60,000 nt of DNA from Bolinopsis microptera (Eukaryota; Ctenophora; Tentaculata; Lobata; Bolinopsidae), in the NCBI RefSeq assembly GCF_026151205.1, contig NC_087079.1:4857230-4917229 (forward strand). Reading direction: 5' to 3'. The notes beneath the pieces were generated by a model. It was given only the letters and a program-made list of their open reading frames with translations, searched no databases and was not told the origin of the DNA. The translations under genes were made by a program, and so were the position numbers. Shown here in pieces: positions 34,961-47,887 of this stretch (position 1 is the stretch's first letter; the number at the start of each line of letters is the position of its first letter).

Positions 34961-37168
34961 TCAGCAGATACAAATTCTTCCAAACTCGTACAGATTATCC
35001 GTCATACAGCCATGTAATTATCTGGAAAGTTTAAAGAAAATCTATCAGTCAAATCTTGAAATATATGCCTGTGTTCCGTTAGAAACCGCCAATTTGGTGA
35101 TATTTTCTTGTGTTTGAAGTCATATCTCAAGTTTGGCACATAGAAATTCTCCCAAACTCGTACACATTATCTGCCATATAACCATGTAATTATCTGGAAA
35201 GTTTTAAAAAAATCTATCAGTCAGATCTTGAGAAAATTTAAAATATATTCTAAGTTATTCACTAAAACACTCGATTTTCGACCAATCCATATTATGGTAC
35301 AGTTTTGTCGTGTTTGAAGTCATATCTTAAGTTTGGCACATAGAAATTTGCCCAAACTCGCACGGATTATCCGTCTTATAGCCATGTAACTATCTGGAAA
35401 ATTTAATGACAATCTATCAGTTAGATCTCGAAATATATGCCTGTGTTCCGTTAGAAACCGCCAATTTGGAGATATTTTCTTGTGTTTGAAGTCATATCTC
35501 AAGTTTGGCACATAGAAATTCTCCCAAACTCGTACACATTATCCGTCATATAGCCATGTAATTATCTGAAAAGTTTAAAGAAAATCTATCAGTCAGATCT
35601 TGCAATATATTCCTGTGTTCCGCCGAGACCGCCAATTTGGAGATATTTTCTTGTGTTTGAAGTCATATCTCAAGTTTGGCACATAGAATTTCTCCAAAAC
35701 TCTTACACATTATCTGCCATATAACGATGTAACTATCACAAAAGTTTAAAGAAAATCTATCGGTCAGATCTTGAGAAAATCGAAAATATATTCTAAGTTA
35801 TTCACTAAAACACTCGATTTTCGATTCGACCAATCCATATTATGGTACAGTTTTGTCGTGTTTGAAGTCATATATCAAGTTTGGCACATAGAAATTCGCC
35901 CAAACTTGCACGGATTATCCGTCTTATAGCCATGTAACTATCTGAAATGTTTAATGAAAATCTATCAGTTAGATCTCGAAATATATGCCTGTGTTCCGTT
36001 AGAAACCGCCAATTTGGAGATATTTTTTGTGTTTGATATGAAGTCATATCTCAAGTTTGGCACATAGAAATTCTCCCAAACTCGTACACATTATCTGTCT
36101 TATAGCCATGTAACTATCTGGAAAGTTTAATGAAAATCTATCAGTCAGATCTTGAAATATATTCCTGTGTTCCGCCGAGACCGCCAATTTGGAGATATTT
36201 TCTTGTGTTTGAAGTCATATCTCATGTTTGGCACATAGAATTTCTCCAAAACTCTTACACATTATCTGCCATATAACGATGTAACTATCCCAAAAGTTTA
36301 AAGAAAATTTATCGGTCAGATCTTGAGAAAATCGAAAATATATTCTAAGTTATTCACTAAAACACTCGATTTTTGATTCGACCAATCCATATTATGGTAC
36401 AGTTTTGTCGTGTTTGAAGTCATATATCAAGTTTGGCACAGAGAAATTCGCCCAAACTTGCACGGATTATCCGTCTTATAGCCATGTAACTATCTGAAAA
36501 GTTTAATGAAAATCTATTAGTTAGATCTCGAAATATATGCCTGTGTTCCGTTAGAAACCGCCAATTTGGAGATATTTTTTGTCTTGATATGAAGTCATAT
36601 CTCAAGTTTGGCACAAAGAAATTCTCCCAAACTCGTACACATTATCCGCCATATAACCATGTCACTATCTCAAAAGTTTAAAGAAAATCTATCGGTCAGA
36701 TCTTGAGAAAATCGAAAATATATTCTAAGTTATTCACTAAAACACTCGATTTTCGACCAATCCATATTATGGTACAGTTTTGTCGTGTTTGAAGTCATAT
36801 CTTAAGTTTGGCACATAGAAATTTGCCCAAACTCGCGCGGATTATCCGTCTTATAGCCATGTAACTATCTGAAAAGTTTAATGAAAATCTATCAGTTAGA
36901 TCTCGAAATATATGCCTGTGTTCCGTTAGAAACCGCCAATTTGGAGATATTTTCTTGTGTTTGAAGTTATATCTCAAGTTTGGCACATAGAATTTCTCCA
37001 AAACTCTCACACATTATCCGTCATATAGCCATGTAATAATCTGAAAAGTTTAAAGAAAATCTATTGGTCAGATCTTGAGAAAATGTAAAATATATTCTAA
37101 GTTATACGCTAAAACACTCGATTTTCGACCAATCCATATTATGGTACAGTTTTGTCGTGTTTGAAGTC
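34961..37168 (-). repeat. Satellite array, reverse orientation
   Basis: The same A and B monomers as at 25.6-34.2 kb, now on the other strand (CTTGTGTTTGAAGTCATATC, CCGCCAATTTGGAGATATTT, GTTATTCACTAAAACACTCG). Units here are more diverged, with variants such as TTTTTGTGTTTGATATGAAG. Confidence 0.95.
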
Positions 37169-37170
37169 AT

Positions 37171-39895
37171 AGTACAGACAGATCCGTCTGAAAAAATCGA
37201 TATGCCGACACACAAAGCTTACAAAGGATTTTTGACGTTTTTGAGTCCTAATAGATGTCCTTTATGGCTGACCAACTTTTCCAAACTTTTCCACGTGTCT
37301 TAAGGCCACTTTTTGCCACTTTACCACTTTTTACCACCTTTCTTGTTTGTCGAATATCTTTAGTTGTGAACATCGTAAAAGGTTGCGGATTAATCGAGGG
37401 TGTTCATATTATCAGGAAGAAAAACTTTTGTTCAAACAATTTTTACGTCAGATAATCAGTTAATTGGATAATTATCAATTAGCTAATTAGCAAAATTCTA
37501 AAAAAATTTTATTGGCTCAAAATGTTCGCAATAGCTTGAAACACGGAGAAAAAAAGTTTTTAGAAAAACTTTGAAAATTTTTCACTTACATTTTTTTTCG
37601 AGACTTGAAAAAATTTCGAAAATTCAAAATATTTTTTCCTCCAAAAGTGATCAAATTGCATGAAACGCGGAGAAAAATGCTTTTCAAAAAAAAACTTAGT
37701 GAATTTTTCGTTTCAAGAATACCTCAATCACCAATATTTGTAGTTGGAGTTCAGTAAATCTCGGCAGATTTTAGTAATCAGGAATTACGGATTATTAAGT
37801 GGAAAGGTCTGAAACTGAAAAACGTTAACCATACGATATAAGAGTTTCATAACTAATTACTAAAGTCTAAATTACAATACAGCCTTATCGATATTCACAG
37901 AAACTGCACCAATGGCACAGTCAAGATCGAACCGATAGCCTGCTGTACTATCATTTTATTGATTTCAATGATGAATCAGTGGGGTTAAGATAATCACATT
38001 TGTAATTAAAAAAACCTCTCTGTACCGTCAATTGTGCTAATCTATACCGGCCTACCTGTATTACCAGACCTCTTCTTTTCCTCAACAATCAAACCGAGTT
38101 GTTCATATCGCATTTGGTGGGTGATGTAAGTACATAATATCGAGCTGTATTCAATCACAATACGAGACAATACGTGTATAATATATTATGGCCCTTAATG
38201 AGGAATATGAAACGCTCTATACCGCGAGAAACCCGGCTCTTTGACAACTCAAAGAAGGCAAGAAAAGACCAGAAAGCTTAAAATTTCAACTCGCTCTTTT
38301 CAATGCTCTTCGATCCGTCCCACATTAATCCCGAGCTGATCATCATGGCCTCAAATATCCTGCGGCAAGAATCTGTATTTTTACTTCACAACGTCCGGAT
38401 TTCAAATCAACATCCTCAATAACATTAACAATCCTTCCTGATCACTGATCAGGATCTGTCCCGTCGTCTCTATTAGCAATTTCCAAAATATCCTGACTCT
38501 CGTGGAACAGTTCACTGAATTAATTATTACCGGTTCTTTACTTCCCCTTGCCCGACGCTCGTATCTAAATCTTACCCTTGCCCGTATTTTACCCTTGTTG
38601 ATTTTACTTAACATATGGGGGTGATTTGAGGTATCCCGCATAGCAAATGAAGCGGTATGCAGTACAATACAAAACAAGTCACAGTAGATGTTGGAAGGTG
38701 TATTAACACTTGCTTCCTGGACCTGGCTGTTCCTTATAGTTTCCCTGGTCTTTTCTTGCCTTCTTTGAGCTGTAAATGAGCCATGAGGCCAAGTAGACAT
38801 TTTCGTGATAAACTGTAAAACCTCTCTATACCGGGTTTCTCGCGGTATAGAGCGTTTCATATTCCTCATTAAGGGCCATAATATATTATACACGTATTGT
38901 CTCGTATTGTGATTGAATACAGCTCGATATTATGTACTTACATCACCCACCAAATGCGATATGAACAACTCGGTTTGATTGTTGAGGAAAAGAAGAGGTC
39001 TGGTAATCCAGGTAGGCCGGTTTAGATTAGCACAATTGACGGTACAGAGAGGTTTTATTTATTACAAATGTGATTATCTTAACCCCACTGATTCATCATT
39101 GAAATCAATAAAATGATAGTACAGCAGGCTATCGGTTCGATCTTGACTGTGCCATTGGTGCAGTTTCTGTGAATATCGATAAGGCTGTATTGTAATTTAG
39201 ACTTTAGTAATTAGTTATGAAACTCTTATATCGTATGGTTAACGTTTTTCAGTTTCAGACATTTCCACTTAATAATCAGTAATTCCTGATTACTAAAATC
39301 TGCCGAGATTTACTGAACTCCAACTACAAATATTGGTGATTGAGGTATTCTTGAAACGAAAAATTCACTAAGTTTTTTTTGAAAAGCATTTTTCTCCGCG
39401 TTTCATGCAATTTGATCACTTTTGGAGGAAAAAAATATTTTGAATTTTCGAAATTTTTTCAAGTCTCGAAAAAAAATGTAAGTGAAAAATTTTCAAAGTT
39501 TTTCTAAAAACTTTTTTTCTCCGTTTTTCAAGCTATTGCGAACATTTTGAGCCAATAAAATTTTTTTAGAATTTTGCTAATTAGCTAATTGATAATTATC
39601 CAATTAACTGATTATCTGACGTAAAAATTGTTTGAACAAAAGTTTTTCTTCCTGATAATATGAACACCCTCGATTAATCCGCAACCTTTTACGATGTTCA
39701 CAACTAAAGATATTCGACAAACAAGAAAGGTGGTAAAAAGTGGTAAAGTGGCAAAAAGTGGCCTTAAGACACGTGGAAAAGTTTGGAAAAGTTGGTCAGC
39801 CATAAAGGACATCTATTAGGACTCAAAAACGTCAAAAATCCTTTGTAAGCTTTGTGTGTCGGCAGATCGATTTTTTCAGACGGATCTGTCTGTAT
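37171..39895. mobile_element. Palindromic element 2 in the satellite, about 2.7 kb
   Basis: ACAGACAGATCCGTCTG near 37174 pairs with its complement ending near 39893. The arms, about 37171-38273 and 38749-39895, are over 1 kb long; the spacer is about 475 bp. The interior is homologous to palindromic element 1 (TTTACCACCTTTC, the TTTTTCTAAAAACT region, ACATATGGGGGT, GCTTCCTGG). The satellite site is interrupted within AGTCATATATCAAG, but the TA-rich junction prevents a firm duplication length. No transposase is visible. Confidence 0.85.
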
Positions 39896-40545
39896 ATATA
39901 TCAAGTTTGGCACATAGAAATTCGCCCAAACTTGCACGGATTATCCGTCTTATAGCCATGTAACTATCTGGAAAGTTTAATGAAAATCTATCAGTTAGAT
40001 ATCGAAATATATGCCTGTGTTCCGTTAGAAACCGCCAATTTGGAGATATTTTCTTGTGTTTGAAGTCATATCTCAAGTTTGGCACATAGAATTTCTCCAA
40101 AACTCTCACACATTATCTGCCATATAACCATGTAACTATTTCAAAAGTTTAAAGAAAATCAATCAGTCAGATCTTGAAATATATTCCTGTGTTCCGTTAG
40201 AAACTGCCAATTTGGAGATATTTTTTTGTGTTTGAAGTCATATCTCAAGTTTGGCACATAGAAATTCTCCCAAACTTGCACGGATTATCCGTCTTATAGC
40301 CATGTAACTATCTGGAAAGTTTAAAGAAAATCTATCAGTCAGATCTTGAAATATATTCCTGTGTTCCGCCGAGACCGCCAATTTGGAGATATTTTCTTGT
40401 GTTTGAAGTCATATCTCAAGTTTGGCAAATAGAAATTCGCCCAAGCTTGCTCAGATTATCCGTCTTATAGCTGTGGAAATATCTGGAAAGTTTTAAAAAA
40501 TTCTATCAGTTAGATCTCGAGATAATCGACTTTCGTCAAATATTG
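39896..40545 (-). repeat. Satellite array, reverse orientation, distal end
   Basis: Continues the reversed monomers after palindromic element 2 and ends near ATCGACTTTCGTCAAATATT. Confidence 0.9.
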
Positions 40546-40794
40546 TACCATGGTACAGTTTGGTACGGAAAGTCCAACTCCCGAAATTTGGCAACTATCA
40601 ACATCATGGCACAATTAAGTCGCATGCCCAGTAAATTGCTAATCAAATATACAGTCTACAGTGTATGAATTCATGAACGAATTTATTAAGGCAGATTGGT
40701 ATAACAACTATCGTAAATGCTATTTTGTATTAACAGTGGAAAGTGTTCTTAAGGGAGACTGTTGTGCAGCCATGCCGGGAGTTATAAAACACGT

Positions 40795-40980
40795 CATTAA
40801 AAACACCTTCCAACTACAAAACTTAACCACAAAACCAGCTTTGAGCACTATTTCTAGGTTCTGAAACGACTAAATGATGCGAATTATAAATCCTCAGAGC
40901 TGATCCCACTCTACATTAAAAACACTTTCCAACTACAAAACTTAACCACAAAACCAGCTCTGCGCACTATTTCTAGGATC
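40795..40980 (+). repeat. Direct repeat, about 65 bp at 120-bp spacing
   Basis: ATTAAAAACACCTTCCAACT through GCACTATTTCTAGG occurs at 40795 and 40915 with a few differences. Confidence 0.9.
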
Positions 40981-42255
40981 GATTACAATTCTATTTGTAC
41001 CTATAGCATATGTCAGTACACCTGCGAGCAAATGAGGATCAACATTTTTAACAGCTATTCATTAAACTTATAGGATTATAACTCGTAACTACATATAAGG
41101 TATAACACAAGTGGCACTGATGCAGATGAATCATGGATAATTATTGACTGTTGACGAAAACTCGAAGTTTGAAATCCAAAGTATAAAGCTGCATGTTATA
41201 GTAGAAACGTAATTGGGAAATCAGGATTAAATATGATCACACGTAACGCGCGGATATAACATGTGCTTTATCCAATGCGAAACTAAAAGTGATGAAATAA
41301 GAAAATCGACTGTAGAGTGATTTAGCGCGACCGATAATTTTATAACATTCCACCTCCAATTTTTATGAAGCTTTGATATCGGCCAACTCTATCCAGGTTT
41401 GCAAGTTGACAAAATAGTTCAGCTAGTAGTTGGCAGCAAAGGCTTCCTGTGGACTATGATTGGTATACAAAAGAATTCGCGTGGCTAAGCTTGCAGGTAT
41501 GGCAACTAAGTTATAGGTCATCCTCCACGTCTAATTTTAGTGATTGCAGTTGCTATGGTGGTCATGGTAACGTAAAAACTTGAGAAGTCACCATTAAACC
41601 TTAAAAGTACGAATAACTTTTTACAGAATAAAGTTTAGACAAATGGATTAAAAGTTATCCAACAAGAACATGATCCTCGCCAGACTTTTGAAACCCTGTA
41701 TTATATACAATCACATTATTGATTATATATCTATATTGAGTGTAATTATGACCAATAAGTTATTATGTTTCAATTATAAAAATGCAACTCTCTTATCAGT
41801 CGAGAAGCGGCCGTTTGAAGACGGTAGACGGCGTTGTAAGATAAAGTTCAACACCAGCTGTTTCCTGCAGACGCTTACTGCGTTCTTCTTATCAGCCGGG
41901 GCTTCATACTCAACAAATATGTTGTTTACTATGAACACATCTATTGAAAAAGCATGCTTGGAACTTCAGGTTTTGACTTGAATATCTGGTGATTTTAGAA
42001 AAATATTTTCTTACTCTTTTATTACATTATGTTGTCCTCTTATCTTATAAAGTTGTACTATTTAGCAAATTAAGTCTTACTTTTCAACAAACATTTTCTA
42101 TAATGTAAACTATGCGAGTCGTATAAATATTTCGGAGTACATCGTGGAATAAAATATAAATCATCTGTTTCCCGTAAAATAGTTGTGTCGCCGAGAGTGA
42201 CTACCTTTGATGAGGGACAAACAGATTGAGAAATTAATATATTTCCCAGAGGCAC

Positions 42256-42266
42256 TTATTTATATC
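42256..42266 (+). promoter_or_regulatory. Possible TATA-like element of the CCP gene
   Basis: TTATTTATAT lies about 55-65 bp upstream of the proposed ATG at 42320, leaving room for a short leader. It is a weak signal in AT-rich DNA; 5' transcript ends would decide. Confidence 0.2.
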
Positions 42267-42319
42267 GAACTGATTGTTTTGTTTCCCCACTGTGAAATAC
42301 TTTGTAATAACTTATTGAA

Positions 42320-42374
42320 ATGAGAAGCCTCCACCTTGTCCTTGGTCTGGGATTTATCGGACTTATCTTGGGTG
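42320..42374 (+). CDS. CCP gene exon 1: signal peptide
   Basis: Encodes MRSLHLVLGLGFIGLILG plus one base, a short basic start followed by a hydrophobic core typical of a signal peptide. The donor is GTGAGT at 42375, phase 1. A separate signal-peptide exon ending in phase 1 is common in secreted modular proteins. Confidence 0.75.
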
Positions 42375-45300
42375 GTGAGTAGTTAACCACTTGTATGTTT
42401 ATAGGTTATATTTCCCCAACTGTGCGTTCACCGTGCGTTACTGCGTTAACCGTGTCTATAGTGACCATAATGGTTGCTTATGGGCAGTTTGTGCATTAAC
42501 CGTGTCTTAACCGTGCGTAGCTACATTACCGAATTGCCGGTAAAAGCAGCGAGCGAATGTTTTGAAAGATGTAATAAGGTAATGGAAACAGCAAATTTAA
42601 TCGATTGGCTGCTGGAGTGATACCGAAAGTTTTGGGCCAATAATATACAGAATGTTTAGAATGATAATAATATGATACATACGTATAATACATATGGGTG
42701 TGGGAAAACTAAAAAATTCGGGACACTTAACTAAGCCAAATCTCCAGTCGAGTTTTTATTGAAGCTAACTTAATTAAAAGCCCTTTCAGAAATTTAACCC
42801 TGAATAAGTAAATGAATTTGCTATCATTATAATTTTCTTCCCTATAAAACTGGAAAGCCAGAATGTAAATGAGTCATGCGTAAGAATTGCAACGTGTTTC
42901 CATAGGCTTACAAGAGTTATCAGTGGAATGTGGATTATATGTGAACGCCGGTCGGGCGCCGGTCGGAGGTCGGTCGGAGGTCGGTCGGAGGTCGGTTGGA
43001 GATCGGTCGGAGGTCGGTCGAAGGTCGGTCGGAGGTAGGTCGGGCGCCGGTCGGAGGTCGGTTGGAGGTCGGTCGGAGGTAGGTCGGGCGACCATTCTAT
43101 GAGACAATTTTGGACTCGAGGCTCCCCCTGGTAATGTGATCTCGGAAGGCAGGCCTCCCCTTTGCAACACGAGCTCGGAAGCGGGATCTCTCGATACAGA
43201 AGGTACGTATCGAGAATGAGTCGGACCGAAAATTTTCTAAGTCAAGTTTTTCGGAGGTCGTTCGGGCGCCGGTCGGACCGACCTCCAACCGACCTCCGAC
43301 CGACCTCCGAGTTCCGACCGACCTCCGACCGACCTCCGACCGGCGCCCAACCGACCTCCGACCGGCGCCCAACCGACCTCCGAAAAACTTGACTTAGAAA
43401 ATTTTCGGTCCGACTCATTCTCGATACGTACCTTCTGTATCGAGAGCTCCCGCTTCCGAGCTCGTGTTGCAAAAGGGAGGCCTGCCTTCCGAGATCACCT
43501 TACCAGGGGGAGCCTCGAGTCCAAAATTGTGTCATAGAATGGCGCCCGACCTACCTCCGACCGACCTCCGACCGACCTCCGACCGACCTCCGACCGACCT
43601 CCGACCGGCGCCCGACCTACCTCCGACCGGCGCCCGACCGACCTCCGACCGACCTCCGACCGACCTCCGACCGACCTCCGACCGACCTCCGACCGACCTC
43701 CGACCGACCTCCGACCGACCTCCGACCGACCTTCGACCGACCTCCGACCAGCGCCCAACCGACCTCCGACCGGCGCCCAACCGACCTCCGACCGGCGCCC
43801 GAACGACCTCCGAAAAACTTGACTTAGAAAATGTTCAGTCCGACTCATTCTCGAGGTACCGCGACAATTGACCCCCCGACAATTGACCCCCCGACAATTG
43901 ACCCCCCGACAATTGACCCCCCGACAATTGACCCCCTATGTAATTACACTGGGGTCAATTGTCGCGAAATCTAGGGTTTAGTACGACAATTGACCCCCCG
44001 ACAATTGACCCCCCGACAATTAACCCCCCGACAATTGACCCCCCGACAATTGACCCCCCGACAATTGTAATTAAACTGGGGTAAATTAATCGGGTTAGGG
44101 TTAGGGTTAGGGTTAGGGTTAGGGTTAGGGTTAGGGTTAGGGTTAGGGTTAGGGTTAGGGTTAGGGTTAGGGTTAGGGTTAGGGTTAGGGTTAGGGTTAG
44201 GGTTAGGGTTAGGATTAGGGTTAGGGTTAGGGTTAGGGTTAGGGTTGGGGTTAGGGTCAGGGACAGCTGTTCCTGGGTCAGGGTCAGGGTCAGGGTCAGG
44301 GTCAGGGTCAGGGTCAGGGTCAGGGTCAGGGTCAGGGTCAGGGTCAGGGTCAGGGTCAGGGTCAGGGTCAGGGTCAGGGTCAGGGTCAGGGTCAGGGTCA
44401 GGGTCAGGGTCAGGGTCAGGGTCAGGGTCAGGGTCAGGGTCAGGGTCAGGGTCAGGGTCAGGGTCAGGGTCAGGGTCAGGGTCAGGGTCAGGGTCAGGGT
44501 CAGGGTCAGGGTCAGGGTCAGGGTCAGGGTCAGGGTCAGGGTCAGGGTCAGGGTCAGGGTCAGGGTCAGGGTCAGGGTCAGGGTCAGGGTCAGGGTCAGG
44601 GTCAGGGTCAGGGTCAGGGTCAGGGTCAGGGTCAGGGTCAGGGTCAGGGTCAGGGTCAGGATCAGGGTCAGGGTCAGGGTCAGGGTCAGGGTCAGGGTCA
44701 GGGTTAATTGTATTAAATTATATTTTCGGGGGTCAATTGTCGGGGGGTCAATTGTCGGGGGGTCAATTGTCGGGGGTCAATTGTCGGGGGGTCAATTTTC
44801 GGGGGTCAATTGTCGGGGGGTTAATTGTCGGGGGGTCAATTGTCGGGGGGTCAATTGTCGGGGGGTCAATTGTCGGGGGGTCAATTGTCGGGGGGTCAAT
44901 TGTCGGGGGGTCAATTTTCGGGGGTCAATTGTCGGGGGGTTAATTGTCGGGGGGTCAATTGTCGGGGGGTCAATTGTCGGGGGGTCAATTGTCGGGGGGT
45001 CAATTGTCGGGGGGTCAATTGTCGGGGGGTCAATTGTCGGGGGGTCAATTGTCGGGGGGTCAATTGTCGCCCACCCATTCTCGATACGTACCTTCTGTAT
45101 CGAGAGCTCCCGCTTCCGAGCTCGTGTTGCAAAGGGGAGGCCTGCCTTCCAAGATCACATTACCAGGGGGAGCCTCGAGTCCAAAATTGTGTCATAGAAT
45201 GGTCGCCCGACCTACCTCCGACCGATCTCCAACCGACCTCCGACCGGCGCCCGACCGACCTCCGACCGGCGCCCGACCGACCTCCGACCGACCTCCGACC

Positions 45301-47856
45301 GACCTCCGACCGGCGCTCGACCGGCGCCCGACCGGCGCCCGACCGGCGCCCAACCGGCGCCCGATCGACCTCCGACCAACCTCCGACCAACCTCCGACCA
45401 ACCTCCGACCGACTTCCGACCGGCGTTCAACGACCGGCGTTCACCTACCGCCGACCGGCGCCCGACCGACCTCCGACCGACCTCCGACTGACCAGCCTTG
45501 TCTGATCTATGACCAAATTTTGAGATAGGCCTTTAAAATTTTTTTATTCAATTTTGAAAATCCTGGACCTCGAAAAATCGTAAAAAATCGAGGTCCAAGA
45601 TTTTCAAAATTGAATAAAAAATGTTTGAACAAACACACAAAACTAAAGTGTTGTGTGTTTCATGTATAATACCTTTTCTTGCTTACATAATTTATGAGAA
45701 ACTTTTTAAATGGGACATTACTGTTTAGGGAATGCAGAAAGTGCAAGTGTTGTCATGGTAACTCTAGTGATTATGCAAGTCACTGCACTTGGTGGGAGTG
45801 TATGTTTCTATTCCCACTCTCATCACATCTCACTCTGACTTGTTACCGGTGTTATGTGTAGCTGTATGATTCTTACTTCTAACCCCATACTAGCATCTTG
45901 AAAGGGGTTTCAGTTTCAGTTTCAATTTCAGTTTCAGTTTCAATTTCGCTGAAATTAGAATTCATTCTATAGCGAAGGAAAACAATGAAAGAGTTTGGGT
46001 AGCGAGAGTCTGACGAGATGAGAGCACTTTACTTTCTCGTTCTTTACTGTAAATTGGAAATCATCTAGTTATCACCTTCTACTCAAATTTATATATTTTC
46101 GTAACTGCTCGCATTTGCGAAACTGAATGCACATTGCACAATATACGACTGGTTAACGTGGTTTTTAATGATTGCATTGTGGTTAATTCTTGATTACCCG
46201 TGATTTAGTTGCTTTTATAAATATTCCCTTTATTTCAGACCAATATGCATCCGATGCCTCATCGGGAGATGAAAAGTGCCCTGCTGATAGGAGAGGGATA
46301 AACACTATTGATTGTTTAATACCGGCCCATGCAGACCCTGTAACAGAGGAATCCAAGTGCAACCCTATGTATTGTTGTTGGGTCAGTGGCCGATGTGTTG
46401 CAGCTCAAACACCAAGTAAGTGCTTGCCAACTTCACACCTTAATTGTGATTCATCGAGCAAAGGGTTGTGTGTTATGGGATTTTAATCCATTTGTCTAGT
46501 ACATATTTTGTGTAGTACAAGAATCGTTATTAAGACTCCTTTTTATATGTTACTTAAATTACAACCTTCAGGCTGCAAACTGGTAGGCAACGATGTGAAG
46601 GATCTTGCAGACAACCTTTTTACCAAAACGATAATAGATGGAGTGACATTAGCTACTGATAACTACGCCTCTTACGACAGAATATACTTGGGGCAGGCAG
46701 TTACGTTTGAATGTAAACAAGTCTTGAATCCAAATATAATGTAAGTAAATATTACGCTCAAATAAGTCTGTCGACAGTTGTATCTCTGGTTTACTTATTT
46801 TTGGTTTGACACAAAAAATGTGAAAAATCTGATTTACAGCCAACAAATGGTAGATTTCAGCACTCACCACTATCACATGTGACATGATATGCAGAGTATG
46901 GTTTTGTTAACTTACTTACTTTATAACTTAGATAACATAAATATAAAAGAGGGATGACTTTCGCGGCTCAATTGAAAATTGAACTTTTTTGACTGGGTCG
47001 AATGCTTTTATGGCCTTTTGAACAGTACGAAGCGAAGAACTTAAAAATTGACCAAGTAATAAGAAGTCCCCACATTTTGACCCCAAGTGGTTTTATAATC
47101 GCAAACTTATAATTAATACTGTTGTCTCTTGACTTTAGATCTAAACGGGATCTTGCTAGTTAAAACAATTAAGTAAAGCTACTGTGTGTTTCAAGAGGCT
47201 GACTATGTAGTTTGGTGTCACTAGCATTTATCTGTGATCTGTGATATGATTTAATAATAACTATAACGGATAAAATGAGAAAATCACAATTTGTACTATT
47301 CGATTAAATAGCTGTAAATTGTTTCAGGTATATGTTAAGAAAAGACGACAGTCTTACGGACTTTTCAGATTTTGGGGATTTCAAGAGTGTCAGCTTTAAT
47401 TGTATACAGGACGTTTCTCAAACCACTGATATCATGGCTATGTATGAACTCGTAAAATGTGAAAGTGAGTTATCTGAAAAATCCAACCGCCGTGCCTAAC
47501 CATTTCATCACCTAATATGGGCATCACGTGTCATTTTATATTAATTCGAGTTTCAAATGTGTCCAAACGATTGGTGGTTTCTCATTCTGTAATGTTGAAC
47601 GAACTCCATTTTTCAGCCGCGTGTACAAAACCAACCATTGACGATTCCGTGGTGATGGATCTCGATTTTGAAACAGTGACGTTCTATCCCGCTGGTACAG
47701 AAATATTGGTGAGTTTTAATTTATCACATAATTTATGAATGGTCATTTTATTAGTTAAATTAGTGAAATAGAATCTTCCAACTGGACAGTCCAACATAAA
47801 CATTGGATGAAACTGTACCCGCCTGATAGGGGTGCCATCTGCAGAGAGACCCACCA

Positions 47857-47887
<31 letters not shown>

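Larger units (their letters stand above)
40546..42319. other. Unique-looking DNA upstream of the CCP gene
   Basis: Apart from a 120-bp duplication at 40795-40980, no repeat is obvious. A 103-codon open frame at 41670-41981 (cysteine-containing, no domain I recognise) could be a small exon but has no supporting features. Confidence 0.4.
43855..45075 (-). mobile_element. 1221-bp element with 9-bp duplication carrying TTAGGG and TCAGGG blocks
   Basis: The ends are GGTACCGCGACAATTGACC and, inverted, GGTGGGCGACAATTGACC. CATTCTCGA flanks both sides (43846-43854 and 45076-45084) and is present once, uninterrupted, in the parallel unit at 43411-43430. A 9-bp duplication is typical of the Mutator superfamily, though other superfamilies can give 8-9 bp. 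No transposase is present. A second, shorter copy is at 30834-31097. Its body is 15-bp CAATTG-containing arrays around hexamer blocks. Confidence 0.85.
42375..46238 (+). other. CCP gene intron 1, repeat-filled
   Basis: 3.86 kb, bounded by GTGAGT and TTTATTTCAG. It contains the 11-bp arrays, an inserted hexamer-bearing element and a hairpin, listed separately. The flanks 42375-42940 and 45640-46238 show no further gene. All other introns of the gene are 150-730 bp. Confidence 0.7.

Noticed and set aside
37169-39900. A 5-bp ATATA duplication for palindromic element 2
   Set aside because: The left junction reads ATAGT and the right is a run of TA. Several registers fit, so no length can be claimed.
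25640-40545. CRISPR array
   Set aside because: Monomers are 171-200 bp with no unique spacers, no leader and no cas genes, and the context is an animal genome.
41670-41981. A 103-codon gene upstream of the CCP gene
   Set aside because: The length is possible, but the composition looks like translated AT-rich DNA and no motif is seen.
44092-44258. A chromosome end or telomere junction
   Set aside because: The TTAGGG block lies within an element with a 9-bp target duplication, and ordinary sequence continues on both sides.
44245-45528. Gly-Ser repeat and Arg-Pro-Thr repeat proteins of up to 232 codons
   Set aside because: They arise from GGGTCA, CAATTGTCGGGGGGT and GACCTCCGACC arrays inside an intron and a mobile element.
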